DNA of 64,000 nt from Ancylobacter tetraedralis (GCF_014195655.1 NZ_JACICD010000006.1:62001-126000), one strand, 5' to 3'. Positions 41,441-50,728 are shown, counted from the stretch's first letter. The notes: a model not told the origin generated them from the sequence alone. Translations and numbers: made by a program.

Positions 41441-43075
41441 TCACTTCTTCTCGATCTCGCCGAGCGGCAGGTTGCAGCAGGCGCTGTAGCGCACCCCGCT
41501 CACATCGTTGCGATAGGCGAGAATGAGGTTCGGGCTGACCAGCGGCAGGATGATCTTGTCGTCGATCATCTTGAGCGCGAGATCGCGATAGGCCGCCTCC
41601 TGCGCCGGCACATCGGTCGCGGCCAGCGCCTTGTGGTACAGCGCCAGCTGTTCCTTGCCGTCGAGGCCGGGCTGCTTGCCGACGCCGGCGCGGTTGGCCC
41701 AGGGCATGTCGGGCAGCATGCCGAAATACTGCACATACTGGGCGCTGCCGAAATAGTCCGGGGCGAAGAAGCCGAGCGCGAAGGGCGTGCCGGGATCGTT
41801 GATGTCGCTGATCCACACGGTGAAGGGCACCGGCTTCAGCGACAGCTTGATGCCGACCTTGCCGAGATCCTGCTGCACCTTCTGGGCAAGCAGCGACAGG
41901 TCGACGCCGTAGACGTTCATGGCCGGGAATTCGAGTTCCATCGCGAAGCCGTCGGGATGGCCGGCCTTGGCGAGGAGTTCTTTCGCCTTCTCCACATTGG
42001 TGACCGGCGCGGGCAGGTCCTTCGTGCCGGGATAGCCGTTGGGAATGGCGGAGGACTGCTCCTTGCCCTCGCCCCCCACGGTGAAGTCGATGGCGCCCTT
42101 GTAGTCGAGCGCCAGCGCGATGGCCTGGCGTACGTCAGACGTCAGCGGCACCGGCGCGCCCTTGGCCGCCGGGCTGATCGCGGCATAGACGAAATTGAAC
42201 GAGGGCACCGATTTGAAGGTGGCGTCCGGCACGGAAACCGTCTTGGCCGTGTCGGGGTCGATCTGCATGGCGATATCGGCGGTGCCGGATTGCAGCATCT
42301 GCGCCTGCGTCACCGCATCGGCCGTCTGCTTCAGCACGACGCCCGGCACGCCCGGCTTCTTGCCCCAATATTTGTCGTTGCGGGCGAGGCGCAGCGCGTC
42401 GTCGGCCGTGTAGCTCTCCAGCACGAAGGGGCCGGCGCCGGCGGAATGGGCGAGGAACCAGGTGTCGGACGCATCGGAGGTCGCCGCGTCCGCATTGGCG
42501 TTGGCACCATTGGCGGCGGCGAGCTTGGCATTGATGATGCCGGTATAGGGCGCGGCGAGAATGCCGAGGAATTCCGAATTCGGCGTTTCGGTCGTGATGA
42601 CCACGGTCGCCGGGTCCTTCGCCTCGATCGACTTGAGGCTGTCCATCAGATAGGCGGGCCCGCCCTTGATGTTCTTCAGCCGCTCCAGCGACCATTTCAC
42701 GTCCTGCGCCGTCACCGGCGAGCCATCGGAGAAGGTGGCCGCCGGGTCGAGGTGGAAGGTGAAGGTGGTCACATCAGGGCTGACCTCCCAGCTCTTGGCG
42801 AGCATGGGGATGATGGTCTGGTTGTCGGGCGCGAGCGTCAGCAGCGTCGCATAGACCGCCGACAGGTAGATCTGGCAGGTGTCGCAATAGGCGCGGGCCG
42901 GGTCGAGCGAATTGACGTCCATCGCCCGCGCCACCACGAGCGGCCCGTCGGCGGCCGGTGCGCTCCGCACATCGAGCGGCAGGAAGAATACCGAGGCGAG
43001 CAGGGACGCGGCAAAGGACGTCGCGAGCGACGTCGCAAAGGACCTTGACGGGGCGAGGCGGGAACGTCTGGCCAT
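41441..43075 (-). CDS. Dipeptide/oligopeptide-type ABC transporter substrate-binding protein (SBP family 5)
   Basis: A 544-residue periplasmic protein. A basic N-terminus (MARRSRLAPSR) and hydrophobic stretch form a signal peptide ending near VRSAPAADG. The mature protein has VNSLDPARAYCDTCQIYLSAVYATLL, FHLDPAATFSDGSPVTAQDVKWSLER (family signature) and a late NLILAYRNDVSGVRY. The ATG at 43075 lies 68 bp after the aminotransferase stop. The CDTC motif and a CC pair near the C-terminus are unusual for the family. The partner aminotransferase suggests an amine or amino-acid-like ligand rather than a peptide. Confidence 0.9.
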   Translation of the reverse strand: MARRSRLAPSRSFATSLATSFAASLLASVFFLPLDVRSAPAADGPLVVARAMDVNSLDPARAYCDTCQIYLSAVYATLLTLAPDNQTIIPMLAKSWEVSPDVTTFTFHLDPAATFSDGSPVTAQDVKWSLERLKNIKGGPAYLMDSLKSIEAKDPATVVITTETPNSEFLGILAAPYTGIINAKLAAANGANANADAATSDASDTWFLAHSAGAGPFVLESYTADDALRLARNDKYWGKKPGVPGVVLKQTADAVTQAQMLQSGTADIAMQIDPDTAKTVSVPDATFKSVPSFNFVYAAISPAAKGAPVPLTSDVRQAIALALDYKGAIDFTVGGEGKEQSSAIPNGYPGTKDLPAPVTNVEKAKELLAKAGHPDGFAMELEFPAMNVYGVDLSLLAQKVQQDLGKVGIKLSLKPVPFTVWISDINDPGTPFALGFFAPDYFGSAQYVQYFGMLPDMPWANRAGVGKQPGLDGKEQLALYHKALAATDVPAQEAAYRDLALKMIDDKIILPLVSPNLILAYRNDVSGVRYSACCNLPLGEIEKK

Positions 43076-43143
43076 GGGGCAATGTCTCCGGACGAAGGGC
43101 GGACAGGCGGAATGGATCGGCGGGAAGCGTTTCGCGGGAAGCG

Positions 43144-44376
43144 TCAGGCGGCGACGGGAGCCAGCGCGCGCACGGCGCGGAAGCCGAGCTCGGCCGCCTC
43201 CAGCGCCCGGGCGATGTCCGCGCCCGTATGGGCGGCACTCAGGAACATGTTGTGCTGCGGGTGGAAATAGACGCCGGCCTTGAGCGCCGCCGCGCAGAAG
43301 GCGAAGCCCTTTCGCCGATCCGCATCGTCCTCGAACAGCACCATGGGCATCTGCACCGGGCCGGTCTGGCGGAGCGGGATGGCGTAGCTGGCGCTCAGCG
43401 CGGCCAGTCCCTCGCGCAGCGCGGTGCCCATCGCTTCCATATGGGCGATGGCGTTGTCGCGGCGCAGGATGGTGAGCGTCGCCACCGCCGCCGCCATCGA
43501 CACCGCCCCGCACCAGAAGGAGCCGGTGGTGAAGATCGACTGCGTCGCCGCGCGGAACCGGTCATTGCCGGTCACGGCGGAAAGCGCGTAGCCGTTGGCG
43601 ATGGATTTCGACCAGGCGGAGAGGTCCGGGCGCACGCCCACCCGCTCCCAGCTGCCGCCGAGGTCGAGGCGAAAGCCGGCGCGCACGTCGTCGACGATCA
43701 GCGCCGCGCCGGCCGCATCCGCCGCCGCACGCGCGGCCTGCGCGAAGGCGACCGTCGGCAGTTCCTGGTCCTGGCCATAATCGTGGCGGAAGGCGCTGGC
43801 GATGATGCCGGCCAGGTCGCCGCCGGCCGCCTCCACCGCCGCGTTCAGGCTGTCGACATCGTTATAGGTGTAGGTGAGAATATGCGCGCGGTCCTCGCTG
43901 GTGACGCCGACCAGGGAGGGCGAGCACCACGGCACCGCGCCGTGATAGGCGCCCTGGGCGACGAGAATCTTGCGCTTGCCGGTGCCGGCGCGGGCGATGG
44001 TGACGGCGGTGGTGGTCGCGTCCGTGCCGTTCTTCTCGAACTGCGCCCAGTCGGCATGCGGGATCAGCTCGACCATGAGTTCCGCGAGTTCCACCATGGC
44101 CTGCGCCGGGCCGTTCATGGCATCGCCCTTCTGCAGCTGGGCGAGCGCGGCGGCGTCGACTTCACCGTGGTGGTGGCCGAGGATGACCGGCCCCCAGCTG
44201 CACATGAAGTCGAGATATTCGTTGCCGTCGACATCCCACAGCCTGGCGCCCTCGGCGCGGGCGAAGAACTGGGGGTAGCCCTCGGGCAGATCCTTGGCGT
44301 GCATGTGCCCCCACATGCCACCGGGAACCACGCGCAGCGCCCGCTCCCGCAACGCGCGATCCAGCGAGTTGGTCAT
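43144..44376 (-). CDS. Class III aminotransferase (glutamate-1-semialdehyde aminomutase-like)
   Basis: A 410-residue PLP enzyme: DVDGNEYLDFMCSWGPVILGHHH, FEKNGTDATTTAVTIARAGTGKRKIL, LIVDDVRAGFRLDLGG (PLP ring aspartate region) and WSKSIANGYALSAVTG with the Schiff-base Lys. The sequence lies between omega-transaminases and HemL-type aminomutases. The ATG at 44376 (MTNSLDRAL) has AGAGGCG upstream; an ATG seven codons earlier is also possible. It is the first gene of an operon with a complete Opp/Dpp-type importer, so it probably uses the imported amine as amino donor. Confidence 0.9.
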   Translation of the reverse strand: MTNSLDRALRERALRVVPGGMWGHMHAKDLPEGYPQFFARAEGARLWDVDGNEYLDFMCSWGPVILGHHHGEVDAAALAQLQKGDAMNGPAQAMVELAELMVELIPHADWAQFEKNGTDATTTAVTIARAGTGKRKILVAQGAYHGAVPWCSPSLVGVTSEDRAHILTYTYNDVDSLNAAVEAAGGDLAGIIASAFRHDYGQDQELPTVAFAQAARAAADAAGAALIVDDVRAGFRLDLGGSWERVGVRPDLSAWSKSIANGYALSAVTGNDRFRAATQSIFTTGSFWCGAVSMAAAVATLTILRRDNAIAHMEAMGTALREGLAALSASYAIPLRQTGPVQMPMVLFEDDADRRKGFAFCAAALKAGVYFHPQHNMFLSAAHTGADIARALEAAELGFRAVRALAPVAA

Positions 44377-44557
44377 TTTCGCCTCTTGCCTGTGCATGCC
44401 TAGAATTCAGCCGCAAGGGTGCGCAGGCGAGGACGGTGCGTCAATCTACCGAAAGTAAGACCCGCCGCCGAAACCGGTCGCGCGTGTCAGAATGGCCTGA
44501 CGGATCGCCGCAACAATTCGGTATGTTGATGCAGTCGATGCAGGAGCAGAGGATCCG

Positions 44558-45208
44558 ATGGCGGCTTTCCAACCCCGTCCCGCCGACGCCCTCGTGGTGG
44601 TCGACCCGCAGAACGATTTCTGCCCCGGCGGCGCGCTGGCGGTGGCCGGCGGCGACGAGATCCTGCCGGGCATCAACAGGCTGAGCGCGCAATTCCCGCT
44701 GGTGGTGGTGACGCAGGACTGGCATCCGGCCGATCACACATCCTTCGCCAGCAACCATGCGGGAGCGGCACCGTTCAGCACCCTTGCGATGCCCTATGGC
44801 CCGCAGATCCTGTGGCCGGACCATTGCGTGCAGGGCACGGCCGGCGCCGAATTTCACCCCGTCCTCCACGATGGCGCGCTGCGCCGCGCCCATCTCATCC
44901 TGCGCAAGGGCTGGCACCGGAGCGTGGATTCCTATTCCGCCTTCTTCGAGAACGATCACCGCACCCCGACGGGCCTTGCCGGCTATCTCCGCGACAAGGG
45001 CGTGCGGCGCTGCGTGTTTGTCGGCCTCGCCTATGATTTCTGCGCCGCCTGGTCGGCGCTCGATGCGGTGAAGCTCGGTTTCGACGCGGTCATCATCAAG
45101 GAACTGTCGCGCGCCATCGCCCTGCCGCTCGGCGAGGGGGGCACCACCGAGGATGCCGCCGAGCGCGATTTTCACGCCGCCGGGGTGCAGGTGGTCATTT
45201 CCCTGTGA
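44558..45208 (+). CDS. pncA: Nicotinamidase
   Basis: A 216-residue isochorismatase-fold enzyme matching E. coli PncA: VVVDPQNDFCPGGALAV, TQDWHPADHTSFASNH, LWPDHCVQG, KGWHRSVDSYSAFFEND and GLAYDFCAAWSALDA. The catalytic set is D16, K117 and C162, with metal ligands around D54 and H56. It hydrolyses nicotinamide to nicotinate and ammonia in NAD salvage. The ATG at 44558 has AGAGG. Maleamate amidases of pyridine pathways share this fold, but the PncA motifs here are much closer to nicotinamidase. It is divergent from the aminotransferase across 181 bp and followed by an SDR gene. Confidence 0.92.
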   Translation: MAAFQPRPADALVVVDPQNDFCPGGALAVAGGDEILPGINRLSAQFPLVVVTQDWHPADHTSFASNHAGAAPFSTLAMPYGPQILWPDHCVQGTAGAEFHPVLHDGALRRAHLILRKGWHRSVDSYSAFFENDHRTPTGLAGYLRDKGVRRCVFVGLAYDFCAAWSALDAVKLGFDAVIIKELSRAIALPLGEGGTTEDAAERDFHAAGVQVVISL

Positions 45209-45282
45209 TGGGCCCTGTGCTGGTGCGGGGGTAGCTCCCCAGATGAGGCGCTACCCGCAATCAGGCGCGCAAAGGACAACCC

Positions 45283-46059
45283 ATGAAGATCGATCTCTCG
45301 GGCAAGACTGCCCTCGTCACCGGCTCCACCGAGGGCATCGGTTTCGCCATCGCCAAGGGGCTCGATGAAGCCGGCGCGAGCGTGGTGATCAACGGACGCA
45401 CCGAGCCCAAGGTGGCGGCGGCCGTGGCGAAGCTGGGGCCGAAGGCGCGCGGGCGCGCCATTGATCTCGCCACGCCCGAGGGGCTGGCCGCGCTGGTTGC
45501 CGCCGAGCCCGCCTTCGACATCGTGGTCAACAATCTCGGCATCTTCCAGCCGGTGGACTTCTTCGCGGCGGACGACGCGGTGTGGGACCGGCACTGGCAG
45601 GTGAATGTGATGAGCGGCGTGCGTATCGCCCGCGCCTATCTGCCCGGCATGGCGGCGAAGGGGTGGGGGCGCATGCTCTTCCTCGGCTCGGAATCCGGCT
45701 ACAACATCCCCGTCGAGATGATCCATTACGGGGTCAGCAAGACCGCCGACGTCTCGCTCGCCCGCGGCCTTGCCAAACGCATGGCCGGCACGGGGGTGAC
45801 GGTCAATTCGATCCTGCCGGGCCCTACTCTGTCCGAGGGTGTGGCGGAAATGCTCAAGGACGAGGTGGCCAAGGGCAAGACGCTCGAACAGGCGGGCATC
45901 GACTTCGTCAAGGCGCACCGGCCCTCCTCCATCATCGGCCGGCCCGCCACGGTGGAAGAGGTCGCCAACATGGCGGTCTACATCGCCTCGCCGCTTGCCT
46001 CCGCCACCACGGGCGCCGCGCTCCGGGTCGATGGCGGGGTGGTCGAGTTCATCGTCTGA
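45283..46059 (+). CDS. SDR family oxidoreductase
   Basis: A 258-residue short-chain dehydrogenase: TGSTEGIGFAIAKGL cofactor loop, NGRTEPKV suggesting NADP(H) preference, VVNNLGIFQP, FLGSESGYNIPVEMIHYGVSKTAD with Ser, Tyr and Lys of the catalytic triad, and SILPGPTLSEG. It lies 74 bp after pncA; a GGGTAGC...GCTACCC inverted repeat (45229-45256) is in the gap. Substrate unknown. Confidence 0.9.
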   Translation: MKIDLSGKTALVTGSTEGIGFAIAKGLDEAGASVVINGRTEPKVAAAVAKLGPKARGRAIDLATPEGLAALVAAEPAFDIVVNNLGIFQPVDFFAADDAVWDRHWQVNVMSGVRIARAYLPGMAAKGWGRMLFLGSESGYNIPVEMIHYGVSKTADVSLARGLAKRMAGTGVTVNSILPGPTLSEGVAEMLKDEVAKGKTLEQAGIDFVKAHRPSSIIGRPATVEEVANMAVYIASPLASATTGAALRVDGGVVEFIV

Positions 46060-46289
46060 CCTTCCCGGCGCGGGCGGTTGGTGGCGCTCTCCGGCAATCG
46101 GGCGGAACAAGGCACCCCAACGTATGGGTCCGGCAACCGAACGGGCGATTCCGGAGCGGCAGGCCAGCCCCTAGCCTTGGTCCCATCGAACGGGTGCGGC
46201 GTGCCGCGGCACCACCTCACCCGCCGGCTCCACGCCCGGCGGGGAGAGGTTGGCGGCGCACGGCCCGACATCGCCCAAGGAGCCCGACC

Positions 46290-46799
46290 ATGGACCAGCA
46301 GCATTCCGGCACCGCGCTCGCGCCCGGCCAAACGGCGCCGGACTTCACCCTGCCCGCCACGCCCGACCAGAACCTCTCGCTCTCGGACCTCAAGGGGGCG
46401 CCGGTCATCCTCGCCTTCTACCCCGCCGACTGGAGCCCGGTCTGCGGCGACCAGATGGCGCTGTACAACGAGGTGCTGCCGGAGTTCCGCCATTTCGGGG
46501 CGCAGCTGGTGGGCATATCCACCGACGGCGTGTGGTGCCACAGCGCCTTTGCCGCCGAGCGCAAGCTGCATTTCCCGCTCCTGGCCGATTTCGAGCCGAA
46601 GGGCGGGGTCGCGCGCGCCTATGGCGTCTACCGCGCTCATGAGGGCACGTCGGAACGCGCGCTCTTCGTCATCGATGCCGCGGGCAAGATCGCCTGGAGC
46701 CACGTCTCGCCGGTGGGCATCAATCCCGGTGCCGACGGCATACTCGGCGCGCTGGACGAGATGGCGGCCCACTCGCCGTCCACGGGAGCCGCGTCATGA
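46290..46799 (+). CDS. Peroxiredoxin (AhpC/TSA family)
   Basis: A 169-residue thioredoxin-fold peroxidase. FYPADWSPVCGDQ holds the peroxidatic Cys52, with Ser instead of the usual Thr three residues before it. A second cysteine, C83 (DGVWCHSAF), could be resolving. GISTDGVWCHSAFAAE and LADFEPKGGVARAYGVY are family text. There is no signal peptide, so it is cytoplasmic. It overlaps the DsbA-like gene (ATGA), an arrangement suggesting that the latter recycles or assists it. It is preceded by a 230-bp gap holding a degenerate GC-rich palindrome and no gene. Confidence 0.9.
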   Translation: MDQQHSGTALAPGQTAPDFTLPATPDQNLSLSDLKGAPVILAFYPADWSPVCGDQMALYNEVLPEFRHFGAQLVGISTDGVWCHSAFAAERKLHFPLLADFEPKGGVARAYGVYRAHEGTSERALFVIDAAGKIAWSHVSPVGINPGADGILGALDEMAAHSPSTGAAS

Positions 46800-47326
46800 G
46801 CCAGCTCAATCCGCCGGTGAGCACCGACGACCATGCCGCCGGGCCTGAGGATGCGCCCGTCACGCTGGTCGAATATGGCGATTACGAATGCCCCTATTGC
46901 GGCATGGCCTACCCGGTGCTCAAGGCGCTGCAGGAAGCGCTCGGCAGCCGGCTTCGTTTCGTGTTCCGCAATTTCCCGCTCACCGAGGCCCATCCGCACG
47001 CCTCCCGCGCGGCGGCCTTCGCCGAGGCGGCGGCGTCGATCGGCAAGTTCTGGGAAGCCCATGACATGCTCTACGAGCACCAGGACGCGCTCGATGACCG
47101 CAGCCTTCTCGCCTATGGCCACGCGCTCGGGCTGGATCGCGCCGTCGTGCTCGCCGCCTTCGAGGGGGCGTATGACGAGAAGATCCGCCGCGACTTCCGC
47201 GGGGGTCTGCGCAGCGGCGTGAACGGCACGCCCTGCCTGTTCATCAACGGCCAGCGCTATGACGGCCCGGTCGACCTCGACACGCTGGTCGACACCATCG
47301 AGCGGCTGGGCGACAGCTATGCCTGA
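46796..47326 (+). CDS. DsbA-family thioredoxin-fold oxidoreductase, cytoplasmic
   Basis: A 176-residue protein with active site CPYC at residues 32-35 (GDYECPYCGMAYPVL), the inserted helical domain of DsbA-like proteins, and the cis-proline region SGVNGTPCLFINGQRY. There is no signal peptide, so it acts in the cytoplasm, like many such proteins in alphaproteobacteria. Translation is coupled to the peroxiredoxin. It overlaps the convergent LysR gene by ten bases. Confidence 0.9.
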   Translation: MSQLNPPVSTDDHAAGPEDAPVTLVEYGDYECPYCGMAYPVLKALQEALGSRLRFVFRNFPLTEAHPHASRAAAFAEAAASIGKFWEAHDMLYEHQDALDDRSLLAYGHALGLDRAVVLAAFEGAYDEKIRRDFRGGLRSGVNGTPCLFINGQRYDGPVDLDTLVDTIERLGDSYA

Positions 47327-48213
47327 GCGCCCGCGCTCCCCGGCTTCAGCCGCAGCGCCAGCGCCTCGATGAACAGCCGAACCTTGGCGGGCACCAGCCG
47401 GCGACTGGGATAGACCGCCCAGAGGGCGAGCGGTTCGGGGGTGGCATCGTCAAGCGGGATGGCGCGCAGCCTGCCCTGCGCGAGATCCTCCCGCACATTC
47501 CATTCCGAGAGATTGGCGATGCCCAGCCCGCCGAGGCAGGCTTCGTGGATGGCATCGATGGAATTGGTGGTGAAACGGCCGGCGAGCCGGACGACATGAT
47601 TGCCCGTCGCGGTGTCGAAGCTCCATTGCGGCTGGGCGATGCTGGTCAGGCAGGCGTGGCGCGACAGGTCCGCCAGCGTGGCCGGCGCGCCGAAGCGCTC
47701 GACATAGGCGGGCGACGCCACCAGCCGGCGCGGATTGTCGGCGAGCCGCCGCGCGATGAGCGTGCTGTCGCCGAGTTCGGCGATGCGGATGGCAAGGTCG
47801 ATGCCCTCGGCGACGATGTCGACCAGCGCGTCGGTCAGCCGCAGCTCCACCTGAACCTCGGGATGCGTCGCCATGAACTGCGCCACCAGCGGGGCCAGCA
47901 CCTGCCGGCCGAAGGCCAGCGAGGCGCTCACCCGCAGAAGTCCGCGCGCGCCGGCAGTCGCGCCGCGCACGCTCGCCAGAGCCGCGGCCTGCTCCTCCAC
48001 CAGCGCGCGGGCATGCGGCAGGAAGACCAGACCCTCGTCGGTGAGCGAGAGCGCCCGCGTGGTGCGGTGGAGCAGCCGCACCCCGAGTTCGTCCTCCAGC
48101 GCGGAAATCAGCCGCGTCGCCTTCATCGGCGACAGGCGCAGCCTCCGCGCCGCCTCCGCCAGGCTGCCGGCGGTGACGGTCTCGATGAGCAGGGAGAGAG
48201 CGGCGAAATCCAT
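47317..48213 (-). CDS. LysR-family transcriptional regulator
   Basis: A 298-residue regulator: N-terminal winged helix DFAALSLLIETVTAGSLAEAARRLRLSPMKATRLISALEDELGVRLLHRTTR and an effector domain with GLLRVSASLAFGRQVLAPLVAQF and LPARL-type sensing text. It diverges from an MFS transporter gene over 128 bp of AT-richer sequence, the usual arrangement for a LysR protein controlling its neighbour. Confidence 0.92.
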   Translation of the reverse strand: MDFAALSLLIETVTAGSLAEAARRLRLSPMKATRLISALEDELGVRLLHRTTRALSLTDEGLVFLPHARALVEEQAAALASVRGATAGARGLLRVSASLAFGRQVLAPLVAQFMATHPEVQVELRLTDALVDIVAEGIDLAIRIAELGDSTLIARRLADNPRRLVASPAYVERFGAPATLADLSRHACLTSIAQPQWSFDTATGNHVVRLAGRFTTNSIDAIHEACLGGLGIANLSEWNVREDLAQGRLRAIPLDDATPEPLALWAVYPSRRLVPAKVRLFIEALALRLKPGSAGAQA

Positions 48214-48341
48214 TCTAACGAAATCCGATACGACTGAAGATCAAAGAACAGAACTATAACAAAACTGCCGCCCGTCTATCTGTAACCCAACCCAACCCAC
48301 TTTCCCCCGCCACTTTTTCGGCCGGGGCCGGGAGACTTCCC

Positions 48342-49583
48342 ATGTCCATGCAGAACACGCTCGGCGGCGAGCGGTCGACCAAAGCCGCCCCACCCAAGAA
48401 GGCCGATGCCAAGCCGTCGGCCGCCGGCGCGGTGCTCGGCTTCGGCGCCACTTTCGCCATGGCCGCCGCCGCTGGCGTGGCCGTCGCCAACATCTATTAC
48501 AACCAGCCCATGCTGGCGGTGATCGAGCAGGACCTGCCCGGCCGCCTGTCCGGCGCCATCCCCACGGCGACGCAGCTGGGCTATGCCGCCGGCCTGTTCC
48601 TGCTGGTGCCGCTGGGCGATCTCGTGGAGCGCCGCCGGCTGATCGTCATCCAGTTCACGCTGCTGGCCGTTGCCCTCGCCTTCGCCGCGGTGGCACCGGC
48701 CTCACTGGCCATGGTGGCGGCGTCGCTGATGATCGGGCTGCTCTCCACCGTCGCCCAGCAGATCGTGCCGCTGGCGGCGCATCTGGCGGCGCCGGAAAAG
48801 CGCGGCGCCACGGTCGGCACCGTTCTGGCCGGCATTCTCACCGGCATCCTGCTCAGCCGCACGCTGGCCGGCTTCGTCGCCACCCATGGCGGCTGGCGGG
48901 AAATGTTCTGGCTGGCGGTGCCGATGGCGCTCGCGGCGGCCGCGCTGATGGCCGCGATCCTGCCGCACAGCCCGCCGGATTCGACCATGAGCTACGCAAA
49001 GGCGCTGCGCTCGATCGGCCATCTCTGGACCGAATTCGCCGCGCTGCGTCGGGCGGCGGTGACGCAGGCGGCGCTGTTCGCGGCCTTCACCACCTTCTGG
49101 ACCATCCTCGCGTTCCAGCTGGAGCAGCCGCAATTCGGCTTCGGCGCCGATATTGCCGGCCTGTTCGGCCTGGTCGGCGCGGTCGGCATCCTCGCCGCCC
49201 CGCTCGCCGGTCGCTTTGCCGACAAGCATGGCGCGGCGGGCACGGTGCTGGTCGGCGCGCTGGTCACGCTGGCCTCCTGGGCGGTGTTCGGCCTGTGGGG
49301 CTCGCTGATCGGCCTGGTGGTGGGCGTCGTGCTGCTGGATTTCGGCATGCAGAGCGCCCTCGTCTCGAACCAGCACATCGTCTTCGCCCTGCGTCCTGCG
49401 GCGCGGGCCCGGCTCAACACCGTGCTGATGGGGGCGATGTTCCTCGGCGGCGCGGCGGGCTCGGCGGCCTCCACCCTCGCCTGGAACGCCGGCGGCTGGA
49501 CCGCGGTGAGCCTGCTGGGCACCGGCTTCGCGGCGCTGGCCGCCGGGGTGCAACTGCGCGAAGCGCTCCGTCCCCGGGGCTGA
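48342..49583 (+). CDS. MFS transporter
   Basis: A 413-residue major facilitator with 12 predicted helices: NIYYNQPMLAVIEQDL, the loop PLGDLVERRRLIVIQ between helices 2 and 3, and a second half FGADIAGLFGLVGAVGILAAPLAGRFADKHG. A 30-residue hydrophilic N-terminus precedes helix 1. The family resembles YfkF/drug or aromatic efflux permeases. The next gene, an FAD monooxygenase, begins 20 bp downstream, so both are likely co-expressed under LysR control. Confidence 0.9.
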   Translation: MSMQNTLGGERSTKAAPPKKADAKPSAAGAVLGFGATFAMAAAAGVAVANIYYNQPMLAVIEQDLPGRLSGAIPTATQLGYAAGLFLLVPLGDLVERRRLIVIQFTLLAVALAFAAVAPASLAMVAASLMIGLLSTVAQQIVPLAAHLAAPEKRGATVGTVLAGILTGILLSRTLAGFVATHGGWREMFWLAVPMALAAAALMAAILPHSPPDSTMSYAKALRSIGHLWTEFAALRRAAVTQAALFAAFTTFWTILAFQLEQPQFGFGADIAGLFGLVGAVGILAAPLAGRFADKHGAAGTVLVGALVTLASWAVFGLWGSLIGLVVGVVLLDFGMQSALVSNQHIVFALRPAARARLNTVLMGAMFLGGAAGSAASTLAWNAGGWTAVSLLGTGFAALAAGVQLREALRPRG

Positions 49584-49603
49584 TCTAAGGGAAGGACACC
49601 ACC

Positions 49604-50728
49604 ATGAAGCCCACCCGCATCCTGATCGTCGGCGGTTCGATCGGCGGCCTGTTCGCCGCCAACCTGCTCCACCGCGCCGGCTTCGACGTCACGGTGTTCG
49701 AACGCTCCGTGCACGGGCTGGAGGGGCGGGGCGCCGGCCTCGTCGCCCAGCGCGAGGTGTTCGACATCCTGCGCGAGGTCGGTGTCGAGCGCCTCGCCCA
49801 TTTCGGCGTGGTGGCACAGGAGCGCATCCACCTCGACCGCTCCGGTGCCGTCCTCCAGCGCCAGCACGCCCCGCAGACCCAGCTCTCCTGGGACGTGCTG
49901 TTCCGCACCTTCCGCGATCTGCTGCCCGCCGAGCGCTATGTCGGCGGCCGGCAGGCGGTGGAGCTCGGCGAGGACGCGCACGGGGCATGGATACGCTTCG
50001 CCGATGGCGGCATCGAGCGGGGTGACCTTTTGATCGGCGCGGACGGCATCGGCTCGCGGGTGCGCGGCACGGTCGCCGGGCCGGGCTCGCAGCCCGCCTA
50101 TGTCGGCTATGTCACGTGGCGCGGGCTGGTGCCCGAGCGCGACATGCCGGAGGACGCCGCCCGCCAGCTGTTCGGGCGCTTCGCCTTCTTCGACGCGCCG
50201 GGCGCGCACATGCTGGGCTATCTCGTGCCCGGCGCGGACGGCTCCACGACGCCAGGCGAGCGCCGCTACAACTGGGTGTGGTATCGCGGCGTGGCGGCCG
50301 AAGCCCTGGACGCCGCCCTGACCGACATCGACGGCGTGCGCCGGCCCTATTCGCTGGCGCCGGGCCGGGTGCGGCCCGAGGCCGTGGAGACGCTGCGCGC
50401 CGATGCCGGGCGCGCGCTGCCGCCCGCCTTCCACGCGGCGGTGCTGGCGGAACGCGCACCCTTCCTCCACGCCATCTTCGACTATGCCGCCCCGCACCTG
50501 ACCTCGCCTCACATCGCGCTGATGGGCGATGCCGCCTTCGTTGCCCGCCCCCACACCGCGATGGGCGTCGCCAAGGCGGCCGGGGACGCCTTCGCCCTGC
50601 GCGACGCGCTGAGCGGGCATGATGACCTCGCCGCGGCGCTCGCGGCCTATGAGGCCGCGCGGGCCCCGGCGGGACGTGCCATCGTCGCCTATGGCCAGCG
50701 GCTCGGCCGCTCGCTGGAAATCGGCTGA
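49604..50728 (+). CDS. FAD-dependent aromatic hydroxylase (related to 2,6-dihydroxypyridine 3-monooxygenase)
   Basis: A 374-residue class A flavoprotein monooxygenase. FAD motif GGSIGGLFAANLLHRAG at the N-terminus, the DG motif GDLLIGADGIGSRVR, and GDAAFVARPHTAMGVAKAAGDAFAL near the C-terminus. The central AYVGYVTWRGLVPE and the RRYNWVWYRG text resemble 2,6-dihydroxypyridine 3-hydroxylase as I recall it. Such enzymes hydroxylate phenol-like rings with NAD(P)H. The substrate remains open; efflux plus oxidation with LysR control could also indicate detoxification of a phenolic. Confidence 0.85.
   Translation: MKPTRILIVGGSIGGLFAANLLHRAGFDVTVFERSVHGLEGRGAGLVAQREVFDILREVGVERLAHFGVVAQERIHLDRSGAVLQRQHAPQTQLSWDVLFRTFRDLLPAERYVGGRQAVELGEDAHGAWIRFADGGIERGDLLIGADGIGSRVRGTVAGPGSQPAYVGYVTWRGLVPERDMPEDAARQLFGRFAFFDAPGAHMLGYLVPGADGSTTPGERRYNWVWYRGVAAEALDAALTDIDGVRRPYSLAPGRVRPEAVETLRADAGRALPPAFHAAVLAERAPFLHAIFDYAAPHLTSPHIALMGDAAFVARPHTAMGVAKAAGDAFALRDALSGHDDLAAALAAYEAARAPAGRAIVAYGQRLGRSLEIG

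Noticed and set aside
44558-45208. Isochorismatase-fold gene as maleamate amidase (NicF)
   Set aside because: DWHPADHTSFA, LWPDHCVQG and VDSYSAFF match nicotinamidase PncA far better.
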